From: Salinisphaera sp040361255
GTDB lineage: Bacteria; Pseudomonadota; Gammaproteobacteria; Nevskiales; Salinisphaeraceae
Reading direction: 5' to 3'
DNA length: 64,000 bases
NCBI RefSeq assembly: GCF_040361255.1
Contig: NZ_APNG01000021.1
Coordinates: 1 to 64,000 of the forward strand
Part shown: one piece after another, positions 1-8,107 of the stretch
How positions within the stretch are numbered: the stretch's first letter is position 1
Layout: each line of letters opens with the position of its first letter
Notes under the pieces: model-generated
What the model saw: only the letters and a program-made list of their open reading frames with translations
Told to the model about the DNA's origin: nothing
The model's database searches: none
Translations under genes and position numbers: made by a program

Positions 1-57
1 CTGGTCGCGTATCAGGCGCTGGGTATCAACATACAAGGTTGGATTAGCGAAGCGTAA
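1..57 (+). CDS. Possible C-terminal tail of a gene cut by the window edge
   Basis: An open frame enters at base 1 and ends at TAA 55-57, giving 18 residues that finish GWISEA. The last part of the frame is the palindromic repeat at 39-62, so if this is a real gene its end runs into the repeat. Nothing identifies a family. It may equally be a chance open frame; extending the sequence leftwards would decide. Confidence 0.2.
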   Translation: MVAYQALGINIQGWISEA

Positions 58-62
58 TCCAA
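39..62. repeat. Palindromic intergenic repeat, copy 1
   Basis: Arms TTGGATTA (39-46) and TAATCCAA (55-62) are perfect inverted copies around GCGAAGCG. The word resembles dispersed intergenic palindromes common in proteobacteria. A degenerate copy sits at 203-224, and both are followed by the shared string AATCCAACATG. Confidence 0.6.
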
Positions 63-69
63 CATGAGA

Positions 70-89
70 ACACGGCACTAAAGCCGTGT
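70..89. repeat. Hairpin ACACGGC/GCCGTGT
   Basis: Perfect 7-bp arms at 70-76 and 83-89 with a 6-base loop. There is no T-run after it on either strand, so it is more likely part of the dispersed-repeat block than a classical terminator. Confidence 0.4.
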
Positions 90-128
90 CGCCCCCGCGG
101 CTGCGGCTAGCCTCGAGGCGGTTTCCTG

Positions 129-156
129 TTGGCTTACGGCCTGCGGCCTAAGCCAA
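129..156. repeat. Hairpin TTGGCTTA/TAAGCCAA
   Basis: Perfect 8-bp arms at 129-136 and 149-156 around a GC-rich loop that is itself nearly palindromic (CGGCC..GGCC). It is one of four inverted repeats packed into the first 230 bases; no gene is evident from 58 to 261. Confidence 0.5.
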
Positions 157-202
157 CCTACGCGGCTCCGGCCTGGCCCCGAGGCCGGTAGCAGGCGTAG
201 AC

Positions 203-224
203 TGGATTCGCGACGCGTAATCCA
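203..224. repeat. Palindromic intergenic repeat, copy 2 (degenerate)
   Basis: TGGATT (203-208) pairs with AATCCA (219-224) around CGCGACGCGT. It matches copy 1 at 39-62 in most positions, including the flanking CCAACATG, so the two are probably diverged members of one family. Confidence 0.5.
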
Positions 225-261
225 ACATGGAACACGGCAGGCAAGCCGGGGCACGCCATAA

Positions 262-1437
262 TCAATAGCGAATGGGCGCCAGCGCCGCTCGGTTGAGCGC
301 GTCGATACGGTCGTGGCCTGTCAGCGCCAGGGTGAGGTCGATATCGGCCAGCAGGCGGCGTAACACCTCGGCCACGCCCTGCTCGCCGGCACAGGCCAGC
401 CCCCAGGCAAAGGGACGCCCGAGGAGCACCGCATCCGCGCCGAGGGCGACGGCCTTGAGCACGTCCGCGCCACGGCGAATGCCGCTATCGAAGAGCACGC
501 TCATATGATCGCCCACGGCATCGACCACGCCGGCCAGTGCATCGATCGCGGCGATACTGCCGTCGACCTGACGCCCGCCATGGTTGGACACGATCACGCC
601 GTCCATGCCGGCCCGGCGTGCGGCCAGCGCATCTTCCGGGTGCAGCACGCCCTTGAGAATCAGGGGCAGATTGGTCGCCGCGCGCAGCTTGGCCAGATCC
701 GGCCAGCTGCGTTCCGGCGAGGCATAGACCTGCGACCAGTGCTTGACGGTGGCCACCACATCGTCTTCCGGCGCCTTGTCGAGCCCGGCACAGAACACCG
801 GGTCGCTGGTGTAGTTGGCCAGCCCCTTGCCCTGTAGAAACGGCAGATACGCGCCTTCAAGATCGCGCTCGCGCCAGGCCAGCATCTTGGTATCCAGCGT
901 AATCACGATCGCCTCGTAACCAGCCTTCTCGGCACGCTGTACGAGACTGGTCGCCAGATCGTCGTCGTTGGGCCAGTAAAGCTGATACCAGCCAGTGGTA
1001 TCGCCGAGTTCGCTTTTGACCTGCTCCATCGGATAGGAGGAAACCGTCGACAGAATCATCGGCACGCCGACATCGGCGGCGGCCCGGGCGACCGCCAACT
1101 CGGCGTCGGGGTGCAGGATTTCCTGGACGCCGAGCGGCGCGAGCATCAAGGGCGTGTCGTGTGTCTTGCCGAGCACGGTCGTGCTCAGATCACGTTCGCT
1201 GACGTCGGTGAGCATGCGCGGCAACAAGGGGTAGCGATCGAAACTGCTGCGGTTCGCCGCCATCGAGGCCTCGCCCGCGCCGCCGGCCACATACCAGTAC
1301 GCGGCGGGGTCGAGCACCTCGCGGGCGCGGGCCTGAAGGTCTTCATAGCGCAACGGCAACGTGGGCAGTTGGCCCTTGAGTCCGGCGCTGTAGATACCGA
1401 ACTGATAGTTACCGTAAGGGGTGTTGCTGCGTTCCAC
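262..1437 (-). CDS. FMN-dependent alpha-hydroxy-acid oxidising enzyme (lactate oxidase/monooxygenase-like)
   Basis: A 391-residue protein of the FMN alpha-hydroxy-acid dehydrogenase superfamily, which oxidises L-2-hydroxy acids such as lactate to 2-oxo acids. The active-site signature SNHGGRQ, with the catalytic His and substrate-binding Arg, lies near residue 284. Upstream are the FMN-barrel elements APLGVQ and LILKGV, and near the C-terminus the phosphate-binding stretch GADAVLLGRPFAWG. The length and the early GGAGEA segment fit the lactate 2-monooxygenase branch better than membrane-bound LldD. The start is GTG, with GAGGAG seven bases upstream. A perfect inverted repeat lies upstream at 1464-1492. 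The true substrate cannot be read from sequence. Confidence 0.85.
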   Translation of the reverse strand: MERSNTPYGNYQFGIYSAGLKGQLPTLPLRYEDLQARAREVLDPAAYWYVAGGAGEASMAANRSSFDRYPLLPRMLTDVSERDLSTTVLGKTHDTPLMLAPLGVQEILHPDAELAVARAAADVGVPMILSTVSSYPMEQVKSELGDTTGWYQLYWPNDDDLATSLVQRAEKAGYEAIVITLDTKMLAWRERDLEGAYLPFLQGKGLANYTSDPVFCAGLDKAPEDDVVATVKHWSQVYASPERSWPDLAKLRAATNLPLILKGVLHPEDALAARRAGMDGVIVSNHGGRQVDGSIAAIDALAGVVDAVGDHMSVLFDSGIRRGADVLKAVALGADAVLLGRPFAWGLACAGEQGVAEVLRRLLADIDLTLALTGHDRIDALNRAALAPIRY

Positions 1438-1463
1438 CGGCGTACTCCTCGATCATCGTTTTA

Positions 1464-1492
1464 TTTCGTATGCACCGGCGTTCCATACGAAA
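1464..1492. promoter_or_regulatory. Candidate operator of the hydroxy-acid oxidase gene
   Basis: TTTCGTATG (1464-1472) and CATACGAAA (1484-1492) form a perfect 9-bp dyad with an 11-base spacer. Its near edge is about 27 bases before the GTG start at 1437. Position and symmetry fit a dimeric repressor or activator site; which regulator uses it is unknown. Confidence 0.45.
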
Positions 1493-1493
1493 A

Positions 1494-1514
1494 CAGCCGG
1501 CACAGGGCCGGCTG
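1494..1514 (-). terminator. Rho-independent terminator after yhcB
   Basis: On the minus strand CAGCCGGC pairs with GCCGGCTG around a 5-base loop and is followed by TTTTCG. It lies between the yhcB stop at 1570 and the oxidase start, so it should separate the two transcripts. Confidence 0.6.
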
Positions 1515-1569
1515 AATCAGAACAGCATTTCGTTTTTCACGCAAGCGTCTGTGCGCCTGCGCTTACCGG

Positions 1570-2277
1570 TCACTCCAGACCGTAGCGCTTGCCGTCCTTG
1601 GCTTTTTCTTCCTTGTTCCAGGGGCGATCGTTGGAAGAATCGCTGTTCATGACGCTATCGCGATTGGGCGCGTCCTTGGCCTTGGCCTTGGCATCTGCGC
1701 TGGCCGTGCCCTTTGCCGCGGCATCGGGCTTGTCGGCCACGCCGGCCTTGCTGCTGTCCGCCGGCTTTTTATCGCCGGCCTTGCCCACGGCTGCGCCCGG
1801 CTCGGCGGCCTTCGCAGGCTCAGACGATTGGCTATCGGTCGCGGTTTTTTGCGAAGCGGCGGCCGGCTTGGGCTGGGCCTTGGCATCGGACGCTTTCCCG
1901 GCACTGCCCTGCTTGGACTGCGCTGCCTGCGTCTTCGCCGACGGCTTGTCGGCCGCGCTGTCGCGGGTGATCGCTTCCGGCGCGGGCGGCGGTGTCACGA
2001 GCTTCTCGGGATGCATTTCGGCGAGTTTCTCGGCGCCTTCGGCCATGTGTTGGTACATGTCCCGGTAGTCGTCGACCATGCGCGACATGATCGCCGAGGT
2101 CTGCTCGAAATGCTCGCGTACGTCGTTCTTGTAGCTGTCGTGTTTTTCGGTCGCCTCGCGCATGGCGACCGATTTCTTGCCGCCGAAACGGCTGCCCAGG
2201 AAATAACCCACGACGAGCGCGACCACGGCGCACACCACGACGATAAGGATAAGGGCGATAGGGCTGAGGTTAGCCAT
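1570..2277 (-). CDS. yhcB: YhcB/ZapG-like (DUF1043) membrane-anchored protein with long Ala/Lys tail
   Basis: A 235-residue protein with an N-terminal transmembrane helix (about residues 7-27) ending in the GYFLGSRFGG segment typical of DUF1043. A predicted coiled coil follows to about residue 90. E. coli YhcB (ZapG) links cell division and envelope synthesis. The family is usually about 130 residues; here roughly 130 extra residues rich in Ala, Lys, Ser, Asp and Pro form a disordered tail. The ATG start has GGGAGA upstream. A terminator follows at 1494-1514. Family assignment rests on the N-terminal half. Confidence 0.75.
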   Translation of the reverse strand: MANLSPIALILIVVVCAVVALVVGYFLGSRFGGKKSVAMREATEKHDSYKNDVREHFEQTSAIMSRMVDDYRDMYQHMAEGAEKLAEMHPEKLVTPPPAPEAITRDSAADKPSAKTQAAQSKQGSAGKASDAKAQPKPAAASQKTATDSQSSEPAKAAEPGAAVGKAGDKKPADSSKAGVADKPDAAAKGTASADAKAKAKDAPNRDSVMNSDSSNDRPWNKEEKAKDGKRYGLE

Positions 2278-2504
2278 GAAACGGTTTCTCCCGGTACATA
2301 AGGATTAATCGTAGTTGCGTCCATACTGTGTCGTCGCGCCGCCCACGGCAAGTCGTGACCATGCAACCTTGGTCGAGGTGCAGCGACAAAACGGCCACGC
2401 GGCTCGCGCGTGACCGTTCGCATCAAGCCCGGCGCGCGTATGCTGCGCGCGGGCCGGTGCGGGCTGATCTAAAAGCGCAACGAACGGCTTCGCCGCGCGG
2501 CGTA

Positions 2505-2918
2505 TCAGCCCAGCAGGCGGCGGTATTCCTTGAGCATGCAGCGGTCCATGACCACTTCGATGCCGGCATTCACAGCTTTCTGCGCGGCCTCGTGGTGAAC
2601 CACGCCTTCCTGGAGCCAGAGCGTGCGTACACCGCGTTCGATACAGGCGTCCACGATCTGGGGCACATGCTCGGGCGCGCGGAATACATCCACGACGTCG
2701 ACCATGCCGGTGACATGGCGGATATCCGGAAAGGCATTCTCGCCGAGCACCTGGGTTTCGTTCGGGTTCACCGGCACGATATCGAAGCCTTCGGCCTGCA
2801 ACGCCTGGGCCACGCCGAAGGAGGCGCGATCAGGGTTGGAGGACAGCCCGACCACCGCCACGCGGCGGGTCTGGGCCAGGATTTCTCGAATACGACTATC
2901 TTCTGTAATTATCGACAT
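2505..2918 (-). CDS. CoA-binding domain protein (YccU family)
   Basis: A 137-residue single-domain Rossmann protein. It begins with the CoA-binding strand VAVVGLSSNPDR near residue 18, followed by VPVNP, VDVVDVFR, WLQEGV and a closing MDRCM motif, as in YccU/YneT-type proteins. These bind CoA or a similar nucleotide, and their physiological role is not settled. The length is normal. The ATG start lies 9 bases from the stop of the lipoprotein gene upstream (2928), so the two are probably co-transcribed. Confidence 0.85.
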   Translation of the reverse strand: MSIITEDSRIREILAQTRRVAVVGLSSNPDRASFGVAQALQAEGFDIVPVNPNETQVLGENAFPDIRHVTGMVDVVDVFRAPEHVPQIVDACIERGVRTLWLQEGVVHHEAAQKAVNAGIEVVMDRCMLKEYRRLLG

Positions 2919-2927
2919 GAGACTCGG

Positions 2928-3770
2928 CTAGGAAGCGGAATTGAAGTTTTCGGTCACGCGGTCGCTCGCGGCGGCCAGTGTATCGATGATTGCGGACTTG
3001 AGCGCCTGATTGGTCCAGACCAGTTCCGGCTGGCCCTGCAGGGCTGCATAATCAGCCAGCGTGCTGTCCTCGACGTTTCGATAGACGTACAACAGCATCA
3101 ACGGTACACGCTGCTCGAGCTTGTTGCCGATGTTCGCACGCGTTTCGGCCACCATCTGTTCGACACGGCTGTTGTCCACCCGATATTCCTCGGCCGAGGC
3201 GACATTCCGCGCGCGGATCATGGCTTCGAGCAGGGTGACGTTGAAGTCGGTCTGCAACTCGACGATCTGCATGTGCTTGGCCAGCAGATCGATCTGGCGC
3301 AGGCGCTGCTTGCGCTCGTCCGTGGCCGGCTGGTCGACGAATGCCTTGAAGTTCTCGGCGAAGTTCGGATCCCCGGTGGCCGACTCCAGGCTGATCATGC
3401 GCGTGGCAAGCGGTGTATGCAGGGCGTCCGCGGCCATGGTCAGCGCGCGCTGCTGATCGTCCTTCGCGGCGGCGTCGCGCAGGCGGTCGAGCACGTCCTG
3501 CTGCAGCGTGGCCGGATCGTAGGCCTCGTAGACGGCATCGCGCAGCGTGCTGCGGGTGGCTGCATCGACATCGTCGGGCAGATTCTGATTGAGCGACTGG
3601 GTCACCGCCGGTGCGGCCTGCGCGAGCAGGTCCGGCACATCGTAGGCAGCCAGCACGCGGTCGGCCGCGCTTTCCTGAGCGGCCTTGTCGGCCGGGCCGG
3701 TGGCGCAACCAGTCAATACGGCCGCAGCCATCATCGCGACAATAAGATAGGATTTCGCTTGCAGTTTCAC
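2928..3770 (-). CDS. Putative lipoprotein of unknown function
   Basis: A 280-residue protein with a lipoprotein signal: Lys-containing N-terminus, hydrophobic core and lipobox LTGC with the lipidated Cys at residue 22, followed by Ala-Thr. This suggests outer-membrane sorting by the +2 rule. The mature part looks entirely alpha-helical, with many DxxTRxxL-type repeats and no catalytic motif I recognise. The start is GTG, only 14 bases from the TTG start of the divergent HEXXH gene at 3785, so the two promoters must overlap the coding starts. The CoA-binding gene follows on the same strand. Confidence 0.65.
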   Translation of the reverse strand: MKLQAKSYLIVAMMAAAVLTGCATGPADKAAQESAADRVLAAYDVPDLLAQAAPAVTQSLNQNLPDDVDAATRSTLRDAVYEAYDPATLQQDVLDRLRDAAAKDDQQRALTMAADALHTPLATRMISLESATGDPNFAENFKAFVDQPATDERKQRLRQIDLLAKHMQIVELQTDFNVTLLEAMIRARNVASAEEYRVDNSRVEQMVAETRANIGNKLEQRVPLMLLYVYRNVEDSTLADYAALQGQPELVWTNQALKSAIIDTLAAASDRVTENFNSAS

Positions 3771-3784
3771 GTTTCACCTGTGCA

Positions 3785-4327
3785 TTGAGCAATCCGCATA
3801 TCGTACGACAAAGCCCGGACGTCGTGCCGCAAACAGATGGCGTACTCAGCGTCGAGGCGCTGGGTTTCGACACGCTGGCCGCCTTTTTCGCCGGCCTGGG
3901 ACTCACGCTTGCGCGCGTTGCTCCCGGTCAGGCGATCCCCGGCAGCTTCTGGGGCGACGAGGAAGCCGGCCTGATCGGCGACACAATCTACGTGCGCGCC
4001 GATACGCCCGTGCATTCGGCCATGCACGAGGCAGGCCACTATGTGTGCATGGATCAGACCCGGCGCGCGGGCCTGCACACCAACGCCGGCGGCACCTACG
4101 ACGAGGAAAACGCCGTGTGCTACTGGCAGATTCTGGCCAGCGAGCACCTCGACGGCATGGACCGCACGCGTATGTGCGCCGACATGGACCGCTGGGGCTA
4201 TACCTTTCGCCTGGGCAGCGCCGCGGCCTGGTTTGCCGACGACGCCGAAGACGCACACGCCTGGCTGGTGGCCGCAGGCCTCATCGATGCCGAAAGCGGC
4301 GCGCTCGTGATCGGCGTACGCCACTGA
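3785..4327 (+). CDS. HEXXH-motif putative zinc metallopeptidase-like protein
   Basis: A 180-residue protein without a signal peptide. Residues 81-85 are H-E-A-G-H, a zinc-metallopeptidase HEXXH motif preceded by hydrophobic and polar helix residues (VHSAM). Acidic residues at about 106-108 could supply a third ligand. The later WGYTFRLGSAAAWF segment resembles no family I know. The start taken is TTG at 3785, which leaves only 14 bases to the divergent lipoprotein gene; later in-frame GTG codons exist but are less well placed. It converges on gpmA, whose stop is 15 bases away. Peptidase activity is inferred from the motif only. Confidence 0.6.
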   Translation: MSNPHIVRQSPDVVPQTDGVLSVEALGFDTLAAFFAGLGLTLARVAPGQAIPGSFWGDEEAGLIGDTIYVRADTPVHSAMHEAGHYVCMDQTRRAGLHTNAGGTYDEENAVCYWQILASEHLDGMDRTRMCADMDRWGYTFRLGSAAAWFADDAEDAHAWLVAAGLIDAESGALVIGVRH

Positions 4328-4342
4328 GCGCGCCGAAGGCGA

Positions 4343-5092
4343 TTACTTCGACTTGGCCTGATCGGCGACCGCTTTCGCCGCGGCCTCGGCCGCCTCGGCA
4401 TCGCCCAGATAACGCGACTCGATGACATTGAGCTCGTCGTCGAGCGTGTAGAGCTGCGGAATACCCGTGGGAATATTCACACCGGTGATTACGTCGTCGG
4501 CGATACCGTCGAGATATTTCACCAGCGCGCGCAGGCTGTTGCCATGGGCGGTGACCAGCACCGTTTCGCCGGCTTTCAGGCGCGGCGCGATCGCATCGTG
4601 CCAGTAGGGCAATACGCGATCGAGGGTGAGCGCGAGCGATTCGGTACCCGGCAAGACACGAGCATCCAGATGCCGGTAGCGCGGGTCGTTGCGCGGATGG
4701 CCCGGATCGTCGGCTGCCATTTCCGGCGGCGGAATATCGTAGCTGCGCCGCCAGATATGCACCTGTTCCTCGCCATGCTTGGCCGCGGTTTCGGCCTTGT
4801 CCAGGCCCTGCAGGCCGCCGTAATGGCGCTCGTTAAGACGCCAGTGGCGAACGACATCGACCCACGGCTGTTCGAGTTCTTCCAGCGCCAGCCACATGGT
4901 CTTGATCGCGCGCTGGAGCACGGAGGTGAACACGATATCGAAGCGCAGGCCTTCCTCGGCCAGCAGCCGGCCGGCCGCGCGCGCTTCGGCCCGCCCCTGC
5001 TCGGTCAGGTCGACATCGACCCAGCCGGTAAAACGGTTTTCGAGATTCCACTGGCTCTGGCCGTGGCGTAGCAATACGAGCTTGCCGGGCAT
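4343..5092 (-). CDS. gpmA: 2,3-bisphosphoglycerate-dependent phosphoglycerate mutase
   Basis: A 249-residue cytosolic enzyme interconverting 2- and 3-phosphoglycerate in glycolysis and gluconeogenesis. The signature LLRHGQSQWN at residues 6-15 contains the phosphorylated His; RHWRLNERHYGGLQG follows near residue 85, and TAHGNSLRAL near residue 180 holds the second catalytic His. The length is normal for GpmA. The ATG at 5092 was chosen because AAGGAGAC lies just upstream and the protein then starts at the usual MPGKLV. It is followed convergently by the HEXXH gene. Confidence 0.95.
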   Translation of the reverse strand: MPGKLVLLRHGQSQWNLENRFTGWVDVDLTEQGRAEARAAGRLLAEEGLRFDIVFTSVLQRAIKTMWLALEELEQPWVDVVRHWRLNERHYGGLQGLDKAETAAKHGEEQVHIWRRSYDIPPPEMAADDPGHPRNDPRYRHLDARVLPGTESLALTLDRVLPYWHDAIAPRLKAGETVLVTAHGNSLRALVKYLDGIADDVITGVNIPTGIPQLYTLDDELNVIESRYLGDAEAAEAAAKAVADQAKSK

Positions 5093-5142
5093 CGTGTCTC
5101 CTTGGGTTTCGATGAACACACCGGCATCACGCCGGCGCACGC

Positions 5143-5553
5143 TCAGCTATCCGGCTCGGCCCAGCTGATGCGCAGGTCGTGTTGTACCCCGAATTCACGC
5201 GCGGCGTCGACATCCTTGCCCATATAGATATCGATCTTGTTGCTCCAGCGGCGGTTCATCTTGTCGCGCACGACATACACACCGGGCATGCCTTCGATCT
5301 TCACGCGCGCCCCATGGGTCAGGCCCTGCTTGATGAGATCCCGCGATACGGCAATCGCGCGCATGCCCGGACGCAGTTCGTCGCCCCAGGCAGCAATCGA
5401 GGGTTTATTGGCGGTCGTCTGCCAGGCCACCGAATTGTATGCCGTGGCCGAAACGCTGAGTTCCTTCCATTCCACCGAATCTGCAGTGGCGGAAGAAATC
5501 GACGCGCACAGCAGTACGAGCACGCATATCGTTGTTGTGACAAAACGACGCAT
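5143..5553 (-). CDS. Exported 3D-domain protein
   Basis: A 136-residue protein with a signal peptide (RRF, then a hydrophobic stretch ending ATA). The mature part is a 3D domain, named for three conserved Asp: ATAYNS near residue 40, a central RAIAVSRDLI, then VYVVRDKMNRRWSNKIDIYMG. The fold is a double-psi barrel related to MltA lytic transglycosylases and stationary-phase Rpf proteins, so a role in peptidoglycan is likely but not shown. ATG 5553 was preferred over an upstream in-frame start because it begins directly at the signal peptide. gpmA follows on the same strand. Confidence 0.75.
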   Translation of the reverse strand: MRRFVTTTICVLVLLCASISSATADSVEWKELSVSATAYNSVAWQTTANKPSIAAWGDELRPGMRAIAVSRDLIKQGLTHGARVKIEGMPGVYVVRDKMNRRWSNKIDIYMGKDVDAAREFGVQHDLRISWAEPDS

Positions 5554-5600
5554 GGGAACGTAAGCGACTAAATTAAGCCGCGCAGGATACACGCCGAAGC

Positions 5601-6470
5601 TTAACGTGAGCTGTCTGAGGCGACTTTTTTAACGAACGATGCGACGTCGTCGAGCTCACTGCCGGTCATGCGCAATGGCGCTGCAAGCGGTGCGATCAGG
5701 CCAATATGACTGGTTTTGGCATAGATGTGCAATTCGGCCGCCCCGCCCGCGGCATTGACCCGAGCCGCCAGATTTCGGCTATTGGCGGGCTCGACCGTGG
5801 TATCGGCCGCGCCATGCATGAGCAGCATCGGCGGCTCGCCGCCATCGACGAAGTGGATCGGCTGGCTCTGCGGCCAGGCGTCACGCGGGGCAAAAATCTG
5901 CTGGAGCGCCGGGTCGCGAATGGGCAGAAAATCGTAGGGCCCGGCCATACCGACAAAGCCCGCCAGATCCGCACGCGCCATGCCGGCGCCCTGCAGATAG
6001 CGCCCATCGGTGGCCAGCATGGCCGCGATATGCGCACCCGCCGAATGCCCGGACACGAACAGATGCGCTGCCTCGCCGCCGTAGTCACGCGCATGTTCAT
6101 GCGCCCAGGCCACGGCCTTGGCCCCGTCTTCGACGAAGCCCGGAAACGTCGTCGGCGGATACAGCCGATAGTCGGGCAGCACGGCGATGAAACCACGCGA
6201 AGCCAGCGCCTGGCCGACAAAGCGGTAGCCGTCCTTGTCGCCGCTCTGCCAGCTGCCGCCATAGAAGAACACCACCACCGGCGCGCCGGCCGCGAGGTCG
6301 TCGGGCACATAGACATCGAGTGTCTGACGATCGAGATCACCATAGGCAATATCCGCATGGCGCTCGTAGCCCCAGCGCGGGGTCAGGGCGTTGGCCCAGA
6401 ATTGCCCGGAGCATGCGGCGAGTAACGAAGACACGACCAAGCCGCTCAAGCCGAGAAGAAATCTATGCAC
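5601..6470 (-). CDS. Lipoprotein alpha/beta hydrolase (carboxylesterase, HSL-like)
   Basis: A 289-residue protein starting with a lipoprotein signal whose lipobox LAAC puts the lipidated Cys at residue 20. The body is an alpha/beta hydrolase: oxyanion-hole motif FYGGSW (variant of HGGG) near residue 89, nucleophile elbow GHSAG near residue 160, a late Asp in MHGAADTTV and the catalytic His in KTSHIGL. The family hydrolyses short-chain esters. The start is GTG at 6470. It is probably anchored in the envelope, facing the periplasm. The substrate is unknown. Confidence 0.8.
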   Translation of the reverse strand: MHRFLLGLSGLVVSSLLAACSGQFWANALTPRWGYERHADIAYGDLDRQTLDVYVPDDLAAGAPVVVFFYGGSWQSGDKDGYRFVGQALASRGFIAVLPDYRLYPPTTFPGFVEDGAKAVAWAHEHARDYGGEAAHLFVSGHSAGAHIAAMLATDGRYLQGAGMARADLAGFVGMAGPYDFLPIRDPALQQIFAPRDAWPQSQPIHFVDGGEPPMLLMHGAADTTVEPANSRNLAARVNAAGGAAELHIYAKTSHIGLIAPLAAPLRMTGSELDDVASFVKKVASDSSR

Positions 6471-6612
6471 AGTGAGGCCTCTTCATAACGTAGCGAGCGA
6501 CGGTAGGTTAGCTGGCGCCGGAGCGCAGAAACCGCAATGTATAAGCGCATACATGAGGATTTCGAGCACCACCGACAGCCAAGATACCGAGCGCAGTAGT
6601 TATGTAGAGGCC

Positions 6613-7959
6613 TCACGTCATGGTGACGAACTCTTCCGCACTGGTCGGATGAATCGCCACGGTATCGTCGAAATCCTTCTTGGTCGCGCCCATCTTCACC
6701 GCCACCGCGAAGCCCTGCAGCATTTCGTCGGCACCATCGCCGATCACATGCGCGCCGACGATTTTTTCGTCATCGCCCACGCATACGAGCTTCATGTCGC
6801 TCGGTATCTTGTGTTCGAGCACGCCGTGATAGAGCGCGACATAGTGGCTGGTATAGATCTTCACCGCCTCGTCGCCGTACTCGGCGCGGGCATCGGCCTC
6901 GGACAGGCCGACGCTGCCGATCGGCGGATGGGTAAACACCACGGTCGGGATGTTGTGATAATCGAGCTTGCGATCGGGCTGGCCGCCGAACAGCCGATCC
7001 GACAGCCGTCGGCCTGCGGCGATGGCGACCGGCGTGAGTTCGATCGCACCGGTGACATCCCCTAACGCATGCACACCGTCGATCGAGGTGTCCTGCCATT
7101 CGTCGACGATGATCGTGCCGTCGGCAGCCAGCGCCACGCCCGCGTTTTCGAGGTCGAGATTATCGGTATTGGGCAGCCGCCCAATCGCCCAGATGAGCTT
7201 GTCGACGGTCACCGAATCGCCATCCTCGAAATCGACCTTGATCTGCGGGCCCGCCTCGCTGAGTTCGGCGGTCCTGCGCTTCATCTGCACATCGATACCC
7301 GCCTCTTTCATGCGCTCGATGAGCGTTTCACCGAGCATCGCATCGAAATCCTTGAGCACGTGGTCCTTGCGCAGCAGCAGCTTGACGTCGCTGCCAAGCG
7401 CATTGAGCACGCCGGCCAGTTCGACGGCGATATAGCCACTGCCCACGATAGCCACGCTCGCCGGGCGTTCGCGCCAGGTAAAGAAGCCGTCCGAATCGGT
7501 GCCCAGAGCCGCGCCCGGAATATCCGGCCAGTGCGGCTTGCCGCCGGTCGCGATCACCACGTGATCGGCTTCGAGCTCACGCTCACCGACCGCGATGCGG
7601 CGCTCACCGACAAAGCGGGCATCGCCAGCAATGAATTCGACGTCGTCCTTGTCGAGATTGCGCGCATAGATGCCGTTGAGGCGCTTGATATACGTCTCGC
7701 GGTTATCCACCAGCTTGGCCCAGTCGTGCTCGGGCACGCCGGTAGCGAAGCCATAGTGCGCCGCGTCACCCGCGTGCTGGGCGAATTCCGCGGCATGCCA
7801 CATCACCTTCTTGGGCACACAGCCGACATTCACGCAGGTGCCGCCCAGCCGACCGCGCTCGATCAACGCGACTTTCTTGCCGTAGCTGGCCGCGCGGCGC
7901 GCGGTGGCCATACCACCACTGCCACCACCGATGACGACCAGGTCGAAATGTTCGCTCAT
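6613..7959 (-). CDS. gor: Glutathione-disulfide reductase
   Basis: A 448-residue FAD enzyme that reduces oxidised glutathione with NADPH. It shows the FAD motif GGGSGGMATARRAA at residues 11-24, the redox-active disulfide GGTCVNVGCVPKK near residues 40-52, the NADPH motif GSGYIAVE, the second FAD segment ALGDVTG, and the C-terminal catalytic HPTSAEE supplied by the other subunit of the dimer. The length equals E. coli Gor, and the N-terminus lacks the extra domain of mercuric reductases. It is divergent from prlC across 148 bases. Confidence 0.9.
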   Translation of the reverse strand: MSEHFDLVVIGGGSGGMATARRAASYGKKVALIERGRLGGTCVNVGCVPKKVMWHAAEFAQHAGDAAHYGFATGVPEHDWAKLVDNRETYIKRLNGIYARNLDKDDVEFIAGDARFVGERRIAVGERELEADHVVIATGGKPHWPDIPGAALGTDSDGFFTWRERPASVAIVGSGYIAVELAGVLNALGSDVKLLLRKDHVLKDFDAMLGETLIERMKEAGIDVQMKRRTAELSEAGPQIKVDFEDGDSVTVDKLIWAIGRLPNTDNLDLENAGVALAADGTIIVDEWQDTSIDGVHALGDVTGAIELTPVAIAAGRRLSDRLFGGQPDRKLDYHNIPTVVFTHPPIGSVGLSEADARAEYGDEAVKIYTSHYVALYHGVLEHKIPSDMKLVCVGDDEKIVGAHVIGDGADEMLQGFAVAVKMGATKKDFDDTVAIHPTSAEEFVTMT

Positions 7960-8107
7960 AACTGCTCGCAGACCATATGATGAAGCCCATTGTATTCACC
8001 CCGTCCATCGGCGTCGTCGTTCGCTCTTGATCGGGCGCGGGGCAGCCGCACATTCAAGGCTATTCACGACGCCCGCGCGTCGTCTTCGCTTTGTATACGA
8101 GATCATC

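Noticed and set aside
2328..3788. A 486-codon open frame on the plus strand
   Set aside because: It is antisense to the CoA-binding and lipoprotein genes, both supported by clear motifs or a signal peptide.
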